NCBI RefSeq assembly: GCF_002803155.1
Contig: NZ_NNBP01000004.1
Coordinates: forward strand, 347,537-411,536
Source of the DNA: Streptomyces sp. CB02959
Lineage (GTDB): Bacteria; Actinomycetota; Actinomycetes; Streptomycetales; Streptomycetaceae
Length of the DNA: 64,000 nt
Direction: 5' to 3'
This document shows positions 16,822-24,540 of this stretch, in pieces. The notes beneath the pieces were generated by a model, which was not told the DNA's origin, made no database searches, and saw only the letters and a list, made by a program, of their open reading frames with translations. Positions within the stretch are counted from its first letter, which is position 1. Each line of letters opens with the position of its first letter. The position numbers were made by a program, and so were the translations under genes.

Positions 16822-17898
16822 TCAGGGCCGGGTGATCGCGGAGATCGGCATCATGCCGACCGGGTCGTAGCGCACCCGGGCGCCCGGGTAGGGCGCGTGC
16901 ACGACCTGCCCGTTGCCGACGTACATCCCGACGTGGCTGGCGTCCGAGCGGTAGATGACCAGGTCGCCGGGCCGGGCCTGGGACAGCGGGATCCGGGCCC
17001 CGGCGCCGCGCTGGGCCTGGGAGGTGCGCGGCAGCGAGACCCCGGCCTGGTTGTAGGCCCATTGGGTGAGTCCGGAGCAGTCGAACGACGAGGGGCCGGT
17101 GCTGCCCCAGGCGTAGGGGGCGCCGACCGCGGCGCGGGCCGCGGCGACCGCGGCCGCGGCCCGGCCCGAGCCCGCCACGATCCCGGCGAGGTCGGGGATG
17201 ATCTCGTCCCGGCCGTCGCTGCGGGAGGCCCGGTCGTAGGCCGCCCGGGCGCCCGAGGGCAGGGCGTTGAGCAGCCGCCGCGCGGTGGACAGCTTCCGCT
17301 GGACGTCCTTCTTGTGCCGGGCCACCTCGGCCCGGCCGATCTCCAGCTGGGCCAGCTTCCGGACCGCCTCGCGGCGCTGCTGCTCCAGCTCCCGGGTCGC
17401 GGCCTGGAGCCGGTGCAGTTCGTGCGCCTGGGTGCCGCTCAGCCGGTCCAGCGCGGACGCCTTCTCCAGGTAGCTCTCGGGCCGTTCGGAGAGCAGCAGC
17501 CGGACGGTGGGGTCGAGCCCGCCGGACCGGTACTGGGCGGCGGCCACGGCACCGAGCCGGGCCCGCAGCCGGTTGACCCACTGCTGGGTCCGGGCCGCGC
17601 GGTCCTGGAGGGCCGACACCTGGTCACGCAGTTCCCTGGTGCGGGCGTTGGCCCCGTTGAACTTCTCGGTGGCCCGCTCGGCCTCCTCGTAGAGCTTGCC
17701 GACCCGGGCGGCGGCGCCTTCCCGGCCGGGCGACTCGGCGGAGTGCCCGGCGACCGCCGCTCCGGCGGTACCGGACGGGTCGGCGCTGGCCGGCTGGGCC
17801 GACAGCGCGGCCGCCGCGGTCGCCAGGGCGGCGGACAGGACGGTGACCGAGGCGAGGGTGGTCTGGCCGCGCTGCGAGGTACGGCGATGGGACACCAC
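16822..17898 (-). CDS. Secreted NlpC/P60 peptidoglycan endopeptidase (first of two paralogues)
   Basis: Cell-wall hydrolase of 358 residues cleaving stem-peptide bonds in peptidoglycan. An N-terminal signal peptide (about 1-40, ending QPASA) is followed by a long coiled coil (about 60-215). The C-terminal NlpC/P60 domain (about 245-358) has catalytic Cys in SSFDCSGLT, His in ASHVGMYVG and a third polar residue in VVHAP. This is the RipA/CwlO-like arrangement in which a coiled coil regulates the enzyme. The start is the first of two GTGs (17896-17898), matched to the paralogue's start; AAGGAG lies 11 nt upstream. Expected to act in growth or septation. Confidence 0.88.
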   Translation of the reverse strand: MVSHRRTSQRGQTTLASVTVLSAALATAAAALSAQPASADPSGTAGAAVAGHSAESPGREGAAARVGKLYEEAERATEKFNGANARTRELRDQVSALQDRAARTQQWVNRLRARLGAVAAAQYRSGGLDPTVRLLLSERPESYLEKASALDRLSGTQAHELHRLQAATRELEQQRREAVRKLAQLEIGRAEVARHKKDVQRKLSTARRLLNALPSGARAAYDRASRSDGRDEIIPDLAGIVAGSGRAAAAVAAARAAVGAPYAWGSTGPSSFDCSGLTQWAYNQAGVSLPRTSQAQRGAGARIPLSQARPGDLVIYRSDASHVGMYVGNGQVVHAPYPGARVRYDPVGMMPISAITRP

Positions 17899-18023
17899 GA
17901 GGGCCGCAACTCCTTCCGTGTGCAGCCCCTGCCGTCCGGGCGGGACGGTCGGTGATCCGGCAGCTGCGCGGGCAGACAGTAACCGCGTCGCGGTACACCG
18001 ACCAAAGCTCGCTTTTCGTACCC

Positions 18024-18069
18024 AAAAAGCCGCTCCGCCGGTGACTTCGCAGGTCACCGGCGGAGCGGC
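18024..18069 (-). terminator. Intrinsic terminator with T5 tract
   Basis: A 17-bp perfect stem (18029-18045 with 18053-18069) with a 7-nt loop. On the minus strand it is followed directly by five T residues (18024-18028). This is a textbook Rho-independent terminator for the paralogue ending at 18134, unusual here because most hairpins in this window lack a T tract. Confidence 0.9.
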
Positions 18070-18133
18070 AGGTCAGTGGCAGAGGCCGCAATTCGCCCGA
18101 TCGGGCGGCAGGTTGCGGGTGTTGTGAAGCTTT

Positions 18134-19159
18134 TCAGACCCGCACGCCGAACTGGAACGGCATGTTGTTGATCGACTCGTAGCGCACCGCGGCGCCCGGC
18201 TTCGGGGCGTGCAGCACGGTGCCGTTGCCGGCGTAGAGGCCGATGTGGTGCAGGTCGCCGTAGAAGAGCACCAGGTCGCCGGGCTTGAGGGCGCTCTGCG
18301 AGTAGATCCGGCTGCCGGCGTTGGCCTGCTCCTGCGAGGTGCGCGGCAGCGACTGGCCGGCCTGCGCGTACGCCCAGCCGGTCAGACCCGAGCAGTCGAA
18401 GGAGGACGGGCCGGTCGCGCCCCAGACGTAGGGCGAGCCTATCTTCGACTGGGCGGCGGACAGGGCGGCCGCACCGCGCTGCGAGGCGGGCACGTCGTCG
18501 CCGAGGTTGACCCGGTCGTTGCTGCGGTTGGCCCGGTCGTCGGCGGCCTGCATGGCCGCCCGCTCCTTGGCGGTCAGCGTGTTGAGCAGCTCCTGCGCCT
18601 TGGCGAGCTTGCCCTTGATCTCGTCCTTCTTGTCCCCGAGCGACTTGCGGGTCTCGGAGAGGTCCTGGATCTTGCTCGCGGCCTCCGCGCGCTCCTGGGC
18701 GAGCTGGCGCTGCTTGTCCGCGATGGTCTTGAGCTGCTCGGCCTGCTTGCCGCTCAACTGGTCGAGGGTGGCGGCCTTTTCGAGGTAGGTGTCCGGGTCG
18801 CCGGAGAGGAACAGCTGCACCGAGGGGTCGATGCTGCCGCTGCGGTACTGGCCGGAGGCGATGGCACCCAGCCCCTTGCGGAGCTGGTTCAGCTCGCCCT
18901 GGCCGCGGGCGACCTTGTCCTGGAGGTCGTCGACCTCCTTCTGGAGCTTGTCCTGCTGCTCCTTGACACCGTTGTACTTCTCGGTGGCCTGCTCCGCGTC
19001 GTTGTAGAGCTTGTCGACCTCGGACTTGACGTCCTTCTTCGACTGGCTCGGGTCGGCGTGCGCCGCCTGGGACGAGAGAACGACGGCCGCGGCGGCGGTC
19101 GCGGTGAGCACGGTCACACGAGTACGGCTCGGCTGCTTGGGTCGACGGTGGGACGCCAC
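18134..19159 (-). CDS. Secreted NlpC/P60 peptidoglycan endopeptidase (second paralogue)
   Basis: 341 residues with the same design as its downstream neighbour: signal peptide (ending SQAAHA, about residue 35), a charged coiled coil rich in KLQKEVDDLQDKV-like heptads (about 40-205), and a C-terminal NlpC/P60 domain with catalytic Cys in SSFDCSGLTGW, His in DLHHIGLYAG and VLHAP. The GTG at 19157-19159 has AAGGAG 9 nt upstream. The two genes look like a tandem duplication with diverged linkers, and the second carries its own terminator. A structured leader lies at 19185-19245. Confidence 0.9.
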   Translation of the reverse strand: MASHRRPKQPSRTRVTVLTATAAAAVVLSSQAAHADPSQSKKDVKSEVDKLYNDAEQATEKYNGVKEQQDKLQKEVDDLQDKVARGQGELNQLRKGLGAIASGQYRSGSIDPSVQLFLSGDPDTYLEKAATLDQLSGKQAEQLKTIADKQRQLAQERAEAASKIQDLSETRKSLGDKKDEIKGKLAKAQELLNTLTAKERAAMQAADDRANRSNDRVNLGDDVPASQRGAAALSAAQSKIGSPYVWGATGPSSFDCSGLTGWAYAQAGQSLPRTSQEQANAGSRIYSQSALKPGDLVLFYGDLHHIGLYAGNGTVLHAPKPGAAVRYESINNMPFQFGVRV

Positions 19160-19184
19160 GGGGGCGAGCTCCTTCTTCCTCCAG

Positions 19185-19245
19185 CCGCCTACCGGGTGGG
19201 GGGAGCTAAGGCCCCGGCTCCGCGCGAACGCCACGGACTCGGCGG
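19185..19245 (-). promoter_or_regulatory. Structured 5' leader, possibly a shortened c-di-AMP (ydaO-like) element
   Basis: On the minus strand, 26 nt before the NlpC/P60 start, a 61-nt segment is closed by CCGCC (rc of 19241-19245) pairing with GGCGG (rc of 19185-19189). It contains GCCGAGTCCGTGG, a G-run, TTAGCTCCCC and GGTAGGCGG. These fragments resemble the ends of the ydaO c-di-AMP riboswitch, which often precedes cell-wall hydrolase genes in Streptomyces. The conserved middle portion is missing, so this may be a degenerate copy or only a coincidental leader structure. Confidence 0.3.
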
Positions 19246-19463
19246 TACCTTCACTGAACATCCCGGTTGGATGATCACCTGTATGAAGGTTCGAGGCCCG
19301 ACCTTAGTAACCGAGTTGTGATCGCTTCAAATCCTCCCGGGGAAAAACTGCCCCGCGAGCCCCATCTTTTACCAACATCACACGGCCAGTAAGCGGCATT
19401 TGACGCTCTGATACGAAGCGCAAGCGATTTTCTCCGGACCCATTCCGGGCAATGTGCGAAATG

Positions 19464-20837
19464 TCAGGTTCGCGCAAGTCGCTTCAGCAGCAGGGTCGAT
19501 GCGACCGGCCGGGCACCCGCCTTGGCGACCCCGTCGGCCACCTCCCGGTCCGAGGAGACCACCACCACCGGGCGGCCCGGCGGCTCCGCGCGGACCAGCT
19601 GGCGGATCAACTCGTCGGCCGTCACGCCCGGTTTGCTGAACAGCACCCGCACCCCGCGCGGCGGCGCCAGCAGCACCGGCGCGGCCAGCTCCGCCCCGTC
19701 GAAGACACAGGTCATCTCCGCGCCGGTCTGGGCCGCCAGCACCGCCATGCCGCCCAGCAGCCGCAGCCGCTGCTTCTCCAACGGCATGGTCGGATAGCCG
19801 GTCTTGGTGACGTTGTAGCCGTCCACCACCATGTGCGCCTGGGGCAGCGCCAGAAGCTGGTCCAGCAGCGCCGGATCGGTCTCCGACAGCGCCCGGGTCG
19901 CAATGTCCCTGGGCGTCATCCGGCCCGGCGCGACCGCGTCGACGGTGTCCGCCGGGCGGCCCGCGGCGGGCGGCAGCGCCAGCTCGCGGCGGAGCCCCTG
20001 GGCCGCGTCCAGCACGGTGTCCAACAGCAGCCGCAGCCGCATGTCCTCGACGCTGCGGCCCTCGCGGGTGGAGCGGCGGCTGGTCTCCAGCGCCGCCTCG
20101 ACCTCCGCGATCCGGGCCTTGAGCCGGCGCAGTTCACTGTCGGCCGCGGCCCTCTCGGTCGCCGCCCGCTCCCGGGCCTCGCCCAGCGCGGCCTCGCCCT
20201 TGCGGACCGCCGCCTCCCCGCGCCGCACGTCACTGAGCGCGCTGCGCAGCTTGCGCTGGAGCGACTCGTTCTCCTTGCGGGTGGCCTCCAGGTCCGCCCG
20301 GACCCGGTCCGCCTCCGTACGGGCCTCGCCGCGCGCCTGCGCCAGCTCCTCGCGCAGCCGGGCCAGCTCCCGCTCGGCCTCCTCGCCGACCCGTTCGGCG
20401 CGTACCCGCTGCGCCTCCTCGCCGGCCGCCGCGACCAGCTTGACCCAGCCCTCGGGGCGCAGTACGTACGCCGCGGCCGCGACGTCCAGCGGATCCGCGG
20501 CAGCCGGCGGAGTCCCCTGCTCCAGGGCGTCGGCGAGCTCCGGCTGGGCCTCCCGGAGCTTGCTCGCGATCCGCTGCCGGAAGACCGCGTCACTCTCCAG
20601 CGCCGCGGCCATCGCGTTCCCGGCGAACTTCGCCCGACGGGTCGGGGTGAAACGGGCGTACTGCCGCAATGGGGGCGGGAGTTCGGTGACCGTCAGTGCC
20701 CCGAACCACTCCGCGGTGAGCGCCACGACACGGCGCCGTACGCCCTCGGGCAGTGGCTGGTCGAGCACCTCGTCCGCCACCCCTCCGGGCGCGTCCGCAC
20801 GCTCCGCCCCCGGCTCCCCTTCTGGACGTTCCACCAC
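19464..20837 (-). CDS. NYN-domain RNA-binding/ribonuclease-like protein
   Basis: 457 residues in three parts. The N-terminal helical domain (about 25-145) contains FTPTRRAKFAGNAMAAAL. A long coiled coil (about 150-275) follows, rich in Glu, Arg and Ala. The C-terminal NYN/YacP-like PIN-fold domain (about 330-457) has VVDGYNVTKTGYP, MTCVFDGAE and VVVSSDREVADG, whose acidic residues form the putative metal-dependent nuclease site. The family is conserved in actinobacteria; RNA cleavage or processing is inferred. The GTG at 20835-20837 has GGAG about 10 nt upstream. It follows the small zinc-ribbon gene by 18 nt. Confidence 0.82.
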   Translation of the reverse strand: MVERPEGEPGAERADAPGGVADEVLDQPLPEGVRRRVVALTAEWFGALTVTELPPPLRQYARFTPTRRAKFAGNAMAAALESDAVFRQRIASKLREAQPELADALEQGTPPAAADPLDVAAAAYVLRPEGWVKLVAAAGEEAQRVRAERVGEEAERELARLREELAQARGEARTEADRVRADLEATRKENESLQRKLRSALSDVRRGEAAVRKGEAALGEARERAATERAAADSELRRLKARIAEVEAALETSRRSTREGRSVEDMRLRLLLDTVLDAAQGLRRELALPPAAGRPADTVDAVAPGRMTPRDIATRALSETDPALLDQLLALPQAHMVVDGYNVTKTGYPTMPLEKQRLRLLGGMAVLAAQTGAEMTCVFDGAELAAPVLLAPPRGVRVLFSKPGVTADELIRQLVRAEPPGRPVVVVSSDREVADGVAKAGARPVASTLLLKRLART

Positions 20838-20855
20838 GGCTGCATCGCTCCGATC

Positions 20856-21095
20856 TCAGGCGCTCGCGCCCGGACGGTCCACCAGCTCGATCTGGTCGAC
20901 CGCGTTGCACCAGCGGCAGCGCACCGACTCGACGGTCTCGCTGACGACCTCGCGCTCCTCCACCGTCGGGTCGCCGGCCAGATCCAGGTGCACGTACTCC
21001 ACGACCTTGGACTGGCGGGTCACGTCGAACCGGGTGAGATTGCCGCACAGCGTGCAGCGCCACCGGGTTGCCGCCGTCGGCAGGGGAACAGCCAT
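20856..21095 (-). CDS. Small zinc-ribbon-like protein
   Basis: 79 residues with two CxxC pairs, CTLCGN (about 14-19) and CRWCNA (about 59-64), spaced as in a rubredoxin-like zinc ribbon, around a central acidic segment with HLDLAGDPTVEEREVV. The ATG at 21093-21095 has GAGGA 8 nt upstream. It lies 18 nt upstream of the NYN-domain gene and is probably co-transcribed, so an RNA-related role is possible. I do not recognise a named function. Confidence 0.75.
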   Translation of the reverse strand: MAVPLPTAATRWRCTLCGNLTRFDVTRQSKVVEYVHLDLAGDPTVEEREVVSETVESVRCRWCNAVDQIELVDRPGASA

Positions 21096-21290
21096 CGTGT
21101 CGTCCTCTTTCGTGACTCATCGGGCTCGGGCAGCGGTGCGGTTCGCGCGGTACGCCGTCGGACTGCGGAAATACGCAACGTACTGCCTGTAACCCTACGG
21201 CCTGACAGCGGGCCGGTGCGGGCCCGCCCGGCAGCCGGGACGCGGCGAGGCGCTCTGTCCCGTGTGCCCGCATTGCGCCATGATCACTTC

Positions 21291-22022
21291 ATGACGGCGC
21301 CGGTCCACCCCGCCCGCTCGCTCCGCGCGGTGTTCTCACGGATGACGAATGTGCTGATCGGGCTGTGCTGCGCACTCTTCGTGCTCGGCCCGGTCTCCGG
21401 CCTGAACCACACCTACGGCACCGGAGACGTCCTGCTCCACGCCCAGAACAGATACTTCGAGCGCTGGGGCGTGATTCCGCTCGATCTGTGGAGCGGCTCA
21501 CCGAGGGCCCTGCTCACCCCGCTCACCGCGCTGTTCGTCCACGGGAGCTGGCTGCACCTGCTCGGCAACATCCTGTTCCTGTACGTCTTCGGCGCGATGA
21601 CCGAGACGCGGATGGGCCGGCTCCCGTTCACCGCCTTCTACCTGGCCGTCGGCTATCTGGCGCTGCTGGGCTACGCGGCAGCGCACGCCGGCTCGAACCA
21701 GACCCTGGTCGGCGCCTCCGGATCGATCTCCGGCGTACTGGGCGCCTTCCTCTTCCTCTTCCCGCGGGCCCGGGTCACCAGCCTCTTCCCGTTCCTGTTC
21801 TTCCTTCCGCTGCGCTTCCCGGCCTGGATCGTGCTGCTGTTCTGGTTCTTCCTCCAGTGGCACGCCGCCCGCCAGGACCCGGCAGGCCCCGGCGTCGCCT
21901 ACCTCGCCCACGTCGTCGGCTTCGCGCTGGGCTTCCTCTACGCGTGGGCCCGCTACGGGCGGGATACTGTGGGTGCCACCAGGGGCAATGGAGTGTCGGC
22001 CGAGGGAGAGAGCCAGCCGTGA
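21291..22022 (+). CDS. Rhomboid-family intramembrane serine protease
   Basis: Membrane protein of 243 residues with six hydrophobic helices. Rhomboid signatures are [10 protein letters not shown] (84-93; the HxxxHxxxN oxyanion element in TM2), the catalytic GASG with S143 and the partner H207 in [10 protein letters not shown]. It should cleave transmembrane substrates within the bilayer. The first in-frame ATG with rhomboid-like sequence downstream is 21291; a CATGAT box lies 6 nt upstream and no ribosome binding site is evident. Its stop codon overlaps the GTG of the following gene. Confidence 0.88.
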   Translation: MTAPVHPARSLRAVFSRMTNVLIGLCCALFVLGPVSGLNHTYGTGDVLLHAQNRYFERWGVIPLDLWSGSPRALLTPLTALFVHGSWLHLLGNILFLYVFGAMTETRMGRLPFTAFYLAVGYLALLGYAAAHAGSNQTLVGASGSISGVLGAFLFLFPRARVTSLFPFLFFLPLRFPAWIVLLFWFFLQWHAARQDPAGPGVAYLAHVVGFALGFLYAWARYGRDTVGATRGNGVSAEGESQP

Positions 22023-22300
22023 TCACGTCGATCGTGCTCATCAAGACCAGCGTGGACCAGATCCCGGAGATCGCCGAGCAGATCGCCGCACTGGAAGGCG
22101 TCAGCGAGGTCTACTCCGTCACCGGCGCCCACGACCTGATCGCGATGGTGCGCGTCGCCAACCACGACGACCTCGCCGACGTCATCCCCGGCCGGATCAG
22201 CAAGGTCCCGGGCGTCGCCTCCACCGAGACGCACATCGCGTTCCGCACCTACTCCCAGCACGACCTCGAAGCAGCGTTCTCCATCGGGCTCGACGCGTAG
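22019..22300 (+). CDS. Stand-alone Lrp/AsnC ligand-binding (RAM) domain protein
   Basis: 93 residues comprising only the alpha-beta RAM sandwich of Lrp/AsnC regulators ([42 protein letters not shown]). No helix-turn-helix is present. Stand-alone RAM proteins can bind amino acids or modulate full-length Lrp proteins; the ligand here is unknown. The GTG at 22019-22021 overlaps the rhomboid TGA (GTGA) and has GAGGGAGAG 8 nt upstream, so translation is coupled to the protease. The repeat block at 22319 begins right after its stop codon. Confidence 0.88.
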   Translation: MITSIVLIKTSVDQIPEIAEQIAALEGVSEVYSVTGAHDLIAMVRVANHDDLADVIPGRISKVPGVASTETHIAFRTYSQHDLEAAFSIGLDA

Positions 22301-22444
22301 CGCTGCGCTTGGTTGGGCCCCGCACGTTGTCGGCTGGCCCGCCGTGGGGGTTGCTGTTTTTGCGCCTGGCGGCGCGGGCCGTTGCCGCTGTGCGGCGCCG
22401 TTGCGCCTGCGGCGGGCGTTGCCGCTGCGCGGGGCGGGTCCGCT

Positions 22445-22516
22445 GCGCGGGGCTGGTCGGGTGCGCGGGGCTGGTCGGGTGCGCGGGGCTGGTCGGGTGC
22501 GCGGGGCTGGTCGGGT
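22445..22516 (+). repeat. Four tandem copies of an 18-bp unit
   Basis: The unit GCGCGGGGCTGGTCGGGT is present four times exactly (22445, 22463, 22481, 22499). The inverted second copy of the surrounding element has a single, diverged unit (GCGCGGGGCTGTTGGGT, rc of about 22828-22844). The array therefore probably arose by slippage in copy 1 and may vary between strains. Confidence 0.9.
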
Positions 22517-22523
22517 GCGGTGC

Positions 22524-22594
22524 CGGGTCTGTGGGGTGGGGGTGTGCCGGACTGCTTCGCTTTACGTCCGGCACACCCCCACCCCACAGACCCG
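22524..22594. terminator. Hairpin with 29-bp stem and 13-nt loop (repeat copy 1)
   Basis: Arms 22524-22552 and 22566-22594 are exact reverse complements around the loop TGCTTCGCTTTAC. No T tract follows. It lies after the rhomboid/AsnC operon and probably stops transcription. The matching hairpin in copy 2 has a different stem sequence of identical length. Confidence 0.85.
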
Positions 22595-22689
22595 TCCCCT
22601 CCCGTTGATGGGTGAAATTCAGGTGAGTTGGGGTGCCCGTAGTGGGACGCTGCGGGTCCGTTGTTGAGTGGTGACCAGGGCGATCAGCG

Positions 22690-22949
22690 ACCGGTAGACG
22701 ACCACTCACCTTGGCCCCCACTCACCGTTTCTTCCCACCATCACCGGGAGGGGTCGGGTTGGAGGGGTCGGGGTGCAGGACGTAAAGCGCAGCAGTCCTG
22801 CACCCCGACCCCTCCAACCCGACACCGCACCCAACAGCCCCGCGCAGCGGACAACAGCCCGCCGCCAGGGGACACGGCGCCGCACGGCGGCAACGTACGA
22901 GCGCCCCGCGCCGCCAGGCGCAACGGCGGGACGGCCGACAACGTGCGGG
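22690..22949 (-). repeat. Structured intergenic repeat, copy 2 (inverted)
   Basis: Minus-strand copy of the element at 22319-22650. It begins 15 nt after the stop codon of the aminotransferase gene with CCCGCACGTTGTCGGC and contains the same landmarks in order, including CGCCTGGCGGCGCGG, GTGCGGCGCCGT and CCCCTCCCGGTGATGG. Each of the two convergent genes is thus followed by one copy in its own orientation. Copies differ by many substitutions, so the duplication is not recent. Confidence 0.8.
22753..22823. terminator. Hairpin with 29-bp stem and 13-nt loop (repeat copy 2)
   Basis: Arms 22753-22781 and 22795-22823 pair perfectly around GTAAAGCGCAGCA. Read on the minus strand the loop is TGCTGCGCTTTAC, one base different from the copy 1 loop. 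Stem sequence differs clearly from copy 1 while pairing stays perfect. It lies downstream of the aminotransferase gene and probably terminates its transcript. Confidence 0.85.
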
Positions 22950-22964
22950 TCAATACGCCGGACT

Positions 22965-24341
22965 TCACCCGGCGCTACGCGCCGGCACGCAACGGCCGTC
23001 CTCCACCTGGTAGTTCCAGCGTGCGCCGTCCGCGACGAGTTCCTTGACCGCGCGGACGAACCGCTCGACGTGCTCGTCGGGCGTGCCGGCGCCGAAGCTG
23101 ACCCGGATCGCGTTCAGCGACCGCTCCCCCGGTGCCGCCTCCGGTGCCCCGCACTCGCCGGGTTCCTGCGGCTCGCTGCCCAGGAGGGTCCGTACCAGCG
23201 GGTGGGCGCAGAACAGGCCGTCGCGGACGCCGATCCCGTACTCGGCGGAGAGCGCGGCCGCGAAGTGCGAGCTGTTCCAGCCTTCGACGACGAACGAGAG
23301 GACGCCGACCCGCGGGGCGTCGTCGCCGAAGAGGGAGAGGACGCGGACGGCGGGGACTTCGGCGAGGCCGGCGCGGACCTTGGCGATCAGTTCCTGTTCG
23401 CGGGCGACGAGGCCGTCAAACCCCGCCTCGGTGAGTGCCCGGCAGGCGGCGGCGATGGAGTAGGCGCCGATGACGTTGGGCGAACCGGCCTCGTGCCGGG
23501 CCGCGGTGGTGTGCCACTCGACGTCCACCCCGCCGTCGGTCCGCCGGGCGACCTTCCGGCTGGCGCCGCCACCCGCGAGGTACGGCTCGGCCTCCTGGAG
23601 CCAGTCGGCGCGGCCGGCCAGCACACCGGCGCCGAACGGCGCGTAGAGCTTGTGGCCGGAGAACGCGACCCAGTCGGCGTCGAGTTCCGCGAGGTCCACC
23701 GGGTGGTGCGGGGCGAGTTGGGCGGCGTCCAGCACGATCCGGGCGCCGTGCGCGTGCGCGGCGGCCGCCAGTTCCCGCACCGGCCACAGTTCGCCGGTCA
23801 CGTTCGAGGCACCGGTGACGCAGACCAGCGCCGGTCCGTACGGCTCGCGGGTGGCCAGCGCCTTCTCCAGGCTGTCCACCGCCTGCTGCGGGGTGCGCGG
23901 CGCGTTGAGGTAGGTCACGGCCAGGTCCGCGCGGCGCTCCCAGGGCAGCAGCGAGGCGTGGTGCTCGGTCTCGAAGACGAACACCCGGGTGCCCTGCGGC
24001 AGGGCCGCGGCCAGCAGGTTCAGCGAGTCGGTGGTGGAGCGGGTGAAGACCACCTGGTCGTCGGGGCGGCAGCCGAGGAAGTCGGCGACGGTCCTGCGGG
24101 CGTTCTCGAAGAGGTCGGTGGAGAGCTGGGAGAGGTAGCCGGCGCCGCGGTGGACGCTGCCGTAGTACGGGGCGTACGCGGCGACGTCGTCCCAGACCCG
24201 CTGGAGCGCCGGCGCGCTGGCGGCGTAGTCCAACGCGGCGTAGACGGCCTCGCCGCCGGTCACCAGCGGGACCAGGACGTCGCGTCCCAGAACGGGCAGC
24301 GGGGCACAGACGGCACGGTCGGCGGCAGCGGAAACAGACAT
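22965..24341 (-). CDS. Class V aminotransferase, cysteine desulfurase-like, SAM-IV controlled
   Basis: PLP enzyme of 458 residues. It has the DYAASAP start, LDAAQLAPHH (cofactor-binding Asp) and FSGHKLYAPFG with Schiff-base K231. A cysteine in GLFCAHPLV sits where SufS-type desulfurases have the catalytic thiol loop. It is probably a cysteine desulfurase or cysteine/selenocysteine lyase-type enzyme. The ATG at 24339-24341 has GGGAG 6 nt upstream. A SAM-IV riboswitch in its leader links it to methionine/cysteine metabolism, supporting a sulfur role over a general aminotransferase. Confidence 0.85.
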   Translation of the reverse strand: MSVSAAADRAVCAPLPVLGRDVLVPLVTGGEAVYAALDYAASAPALQRVWDDVAAYAPYYGSVHRGAGYLSQLSTDLFENARRTVADFLGCRPDDQVVFTRSTTDSLNLLAAALPQGTRVFVFETEHHASLLPWERRADLAVTYLNAPRTPQQAVDSLEKALATREPYGPALVCVTGASNVTGELWPVRELAAAAHAHGARIVLDAAQLAPHHPVDLAELDADWVAFSGHKLYAPFGAGVLAGRADWLQEAEPYLAGGGASRKVARRTDGGVDVEWHTTAARHEAGSPNVIGAYSIAAACRALTEAGFDGLVAREQELIAKVRAGLAEVPAVRVLSLFGDDAPRVGVLSFVVEGWNSSHFAAALSAEYGIGVRDGLFCAHPLVRTLLGSEPQEPGECGAPEAAPGERSLNAIRVSFGAGTPDEHVERFVRAVKELVADGARWNYQVEDGRCVPARSAG

Positions 24342-24482
24342 GGCGAACTCCCGGGAGGCATGAGCGAATGCGCTGCGGCGGGGGGCGTCGCACGGTACGC
24401 GTCAGGGCACGGAGGATCCGCCCGGCACGGCACCGCAGCGTGAAAAGAGAGAAAGGTGGCGCGGAAAAAGGGGCCGACGGCC

Positions 24483-24500
24483 CTAGCGCATTCGCTTCAT
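24483..24500 (-). other. Possible 5-codon leader ORF downstream of the SAM-IV aptamer
   Basis: On the minus strand between the aptamer and the aminotransferase start lies ATGAAGCGAATGCGCTAG (MKRMR and stop). GAGGGAG sits about 9 nt before it. The same GAGGGA can pair with TCCCTCG at the aptamer's 3' side, so its exposure could be switched. A very short ORF arises easily by chance; this is a low-confidence candidate. Confidence 0.2.
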
Positions 24501-24540
24501 CACGGAAGGACTCCCTCGGGGACCAGGATCCCTGGCGAGG

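Larger units (their letters stand above)
22319..22650 (+). repeat. Structured intergenic repeat, copy 1
   Basis: About 330 nt beginning 18 nt after the AsnC-like gene with CCCGCACGTTGTCGGC. It continues with CGCCTGGCGGCGCGG, the 18-bp tandem repeat at 22445-22516, the hairpin at 22524-22594 and a tail with CCCCTCCCGTTGATGG. The reverse complement of 22690-22949 aligns with it end to end at high identity, so the region holds two inverted copies of one element. No open reading frame is convincing in either. Confidence 0.85.

Noticed and set aside
19452..21290. N-terminal extension of the rhomboid reading frame by over 600 codons
   Set aside because: The extension is antisense to the NYN-domain gene and low-complexity. 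Rhomboid-like sequence begins at the ATG at 21291.
22310..22964. Short open frames in the intergenic repeat region
   Set aside because: They are low-complexity, differ between the two inverted copies and have no ribosome binding sites. The region is explained by paired repeats and hairpins.
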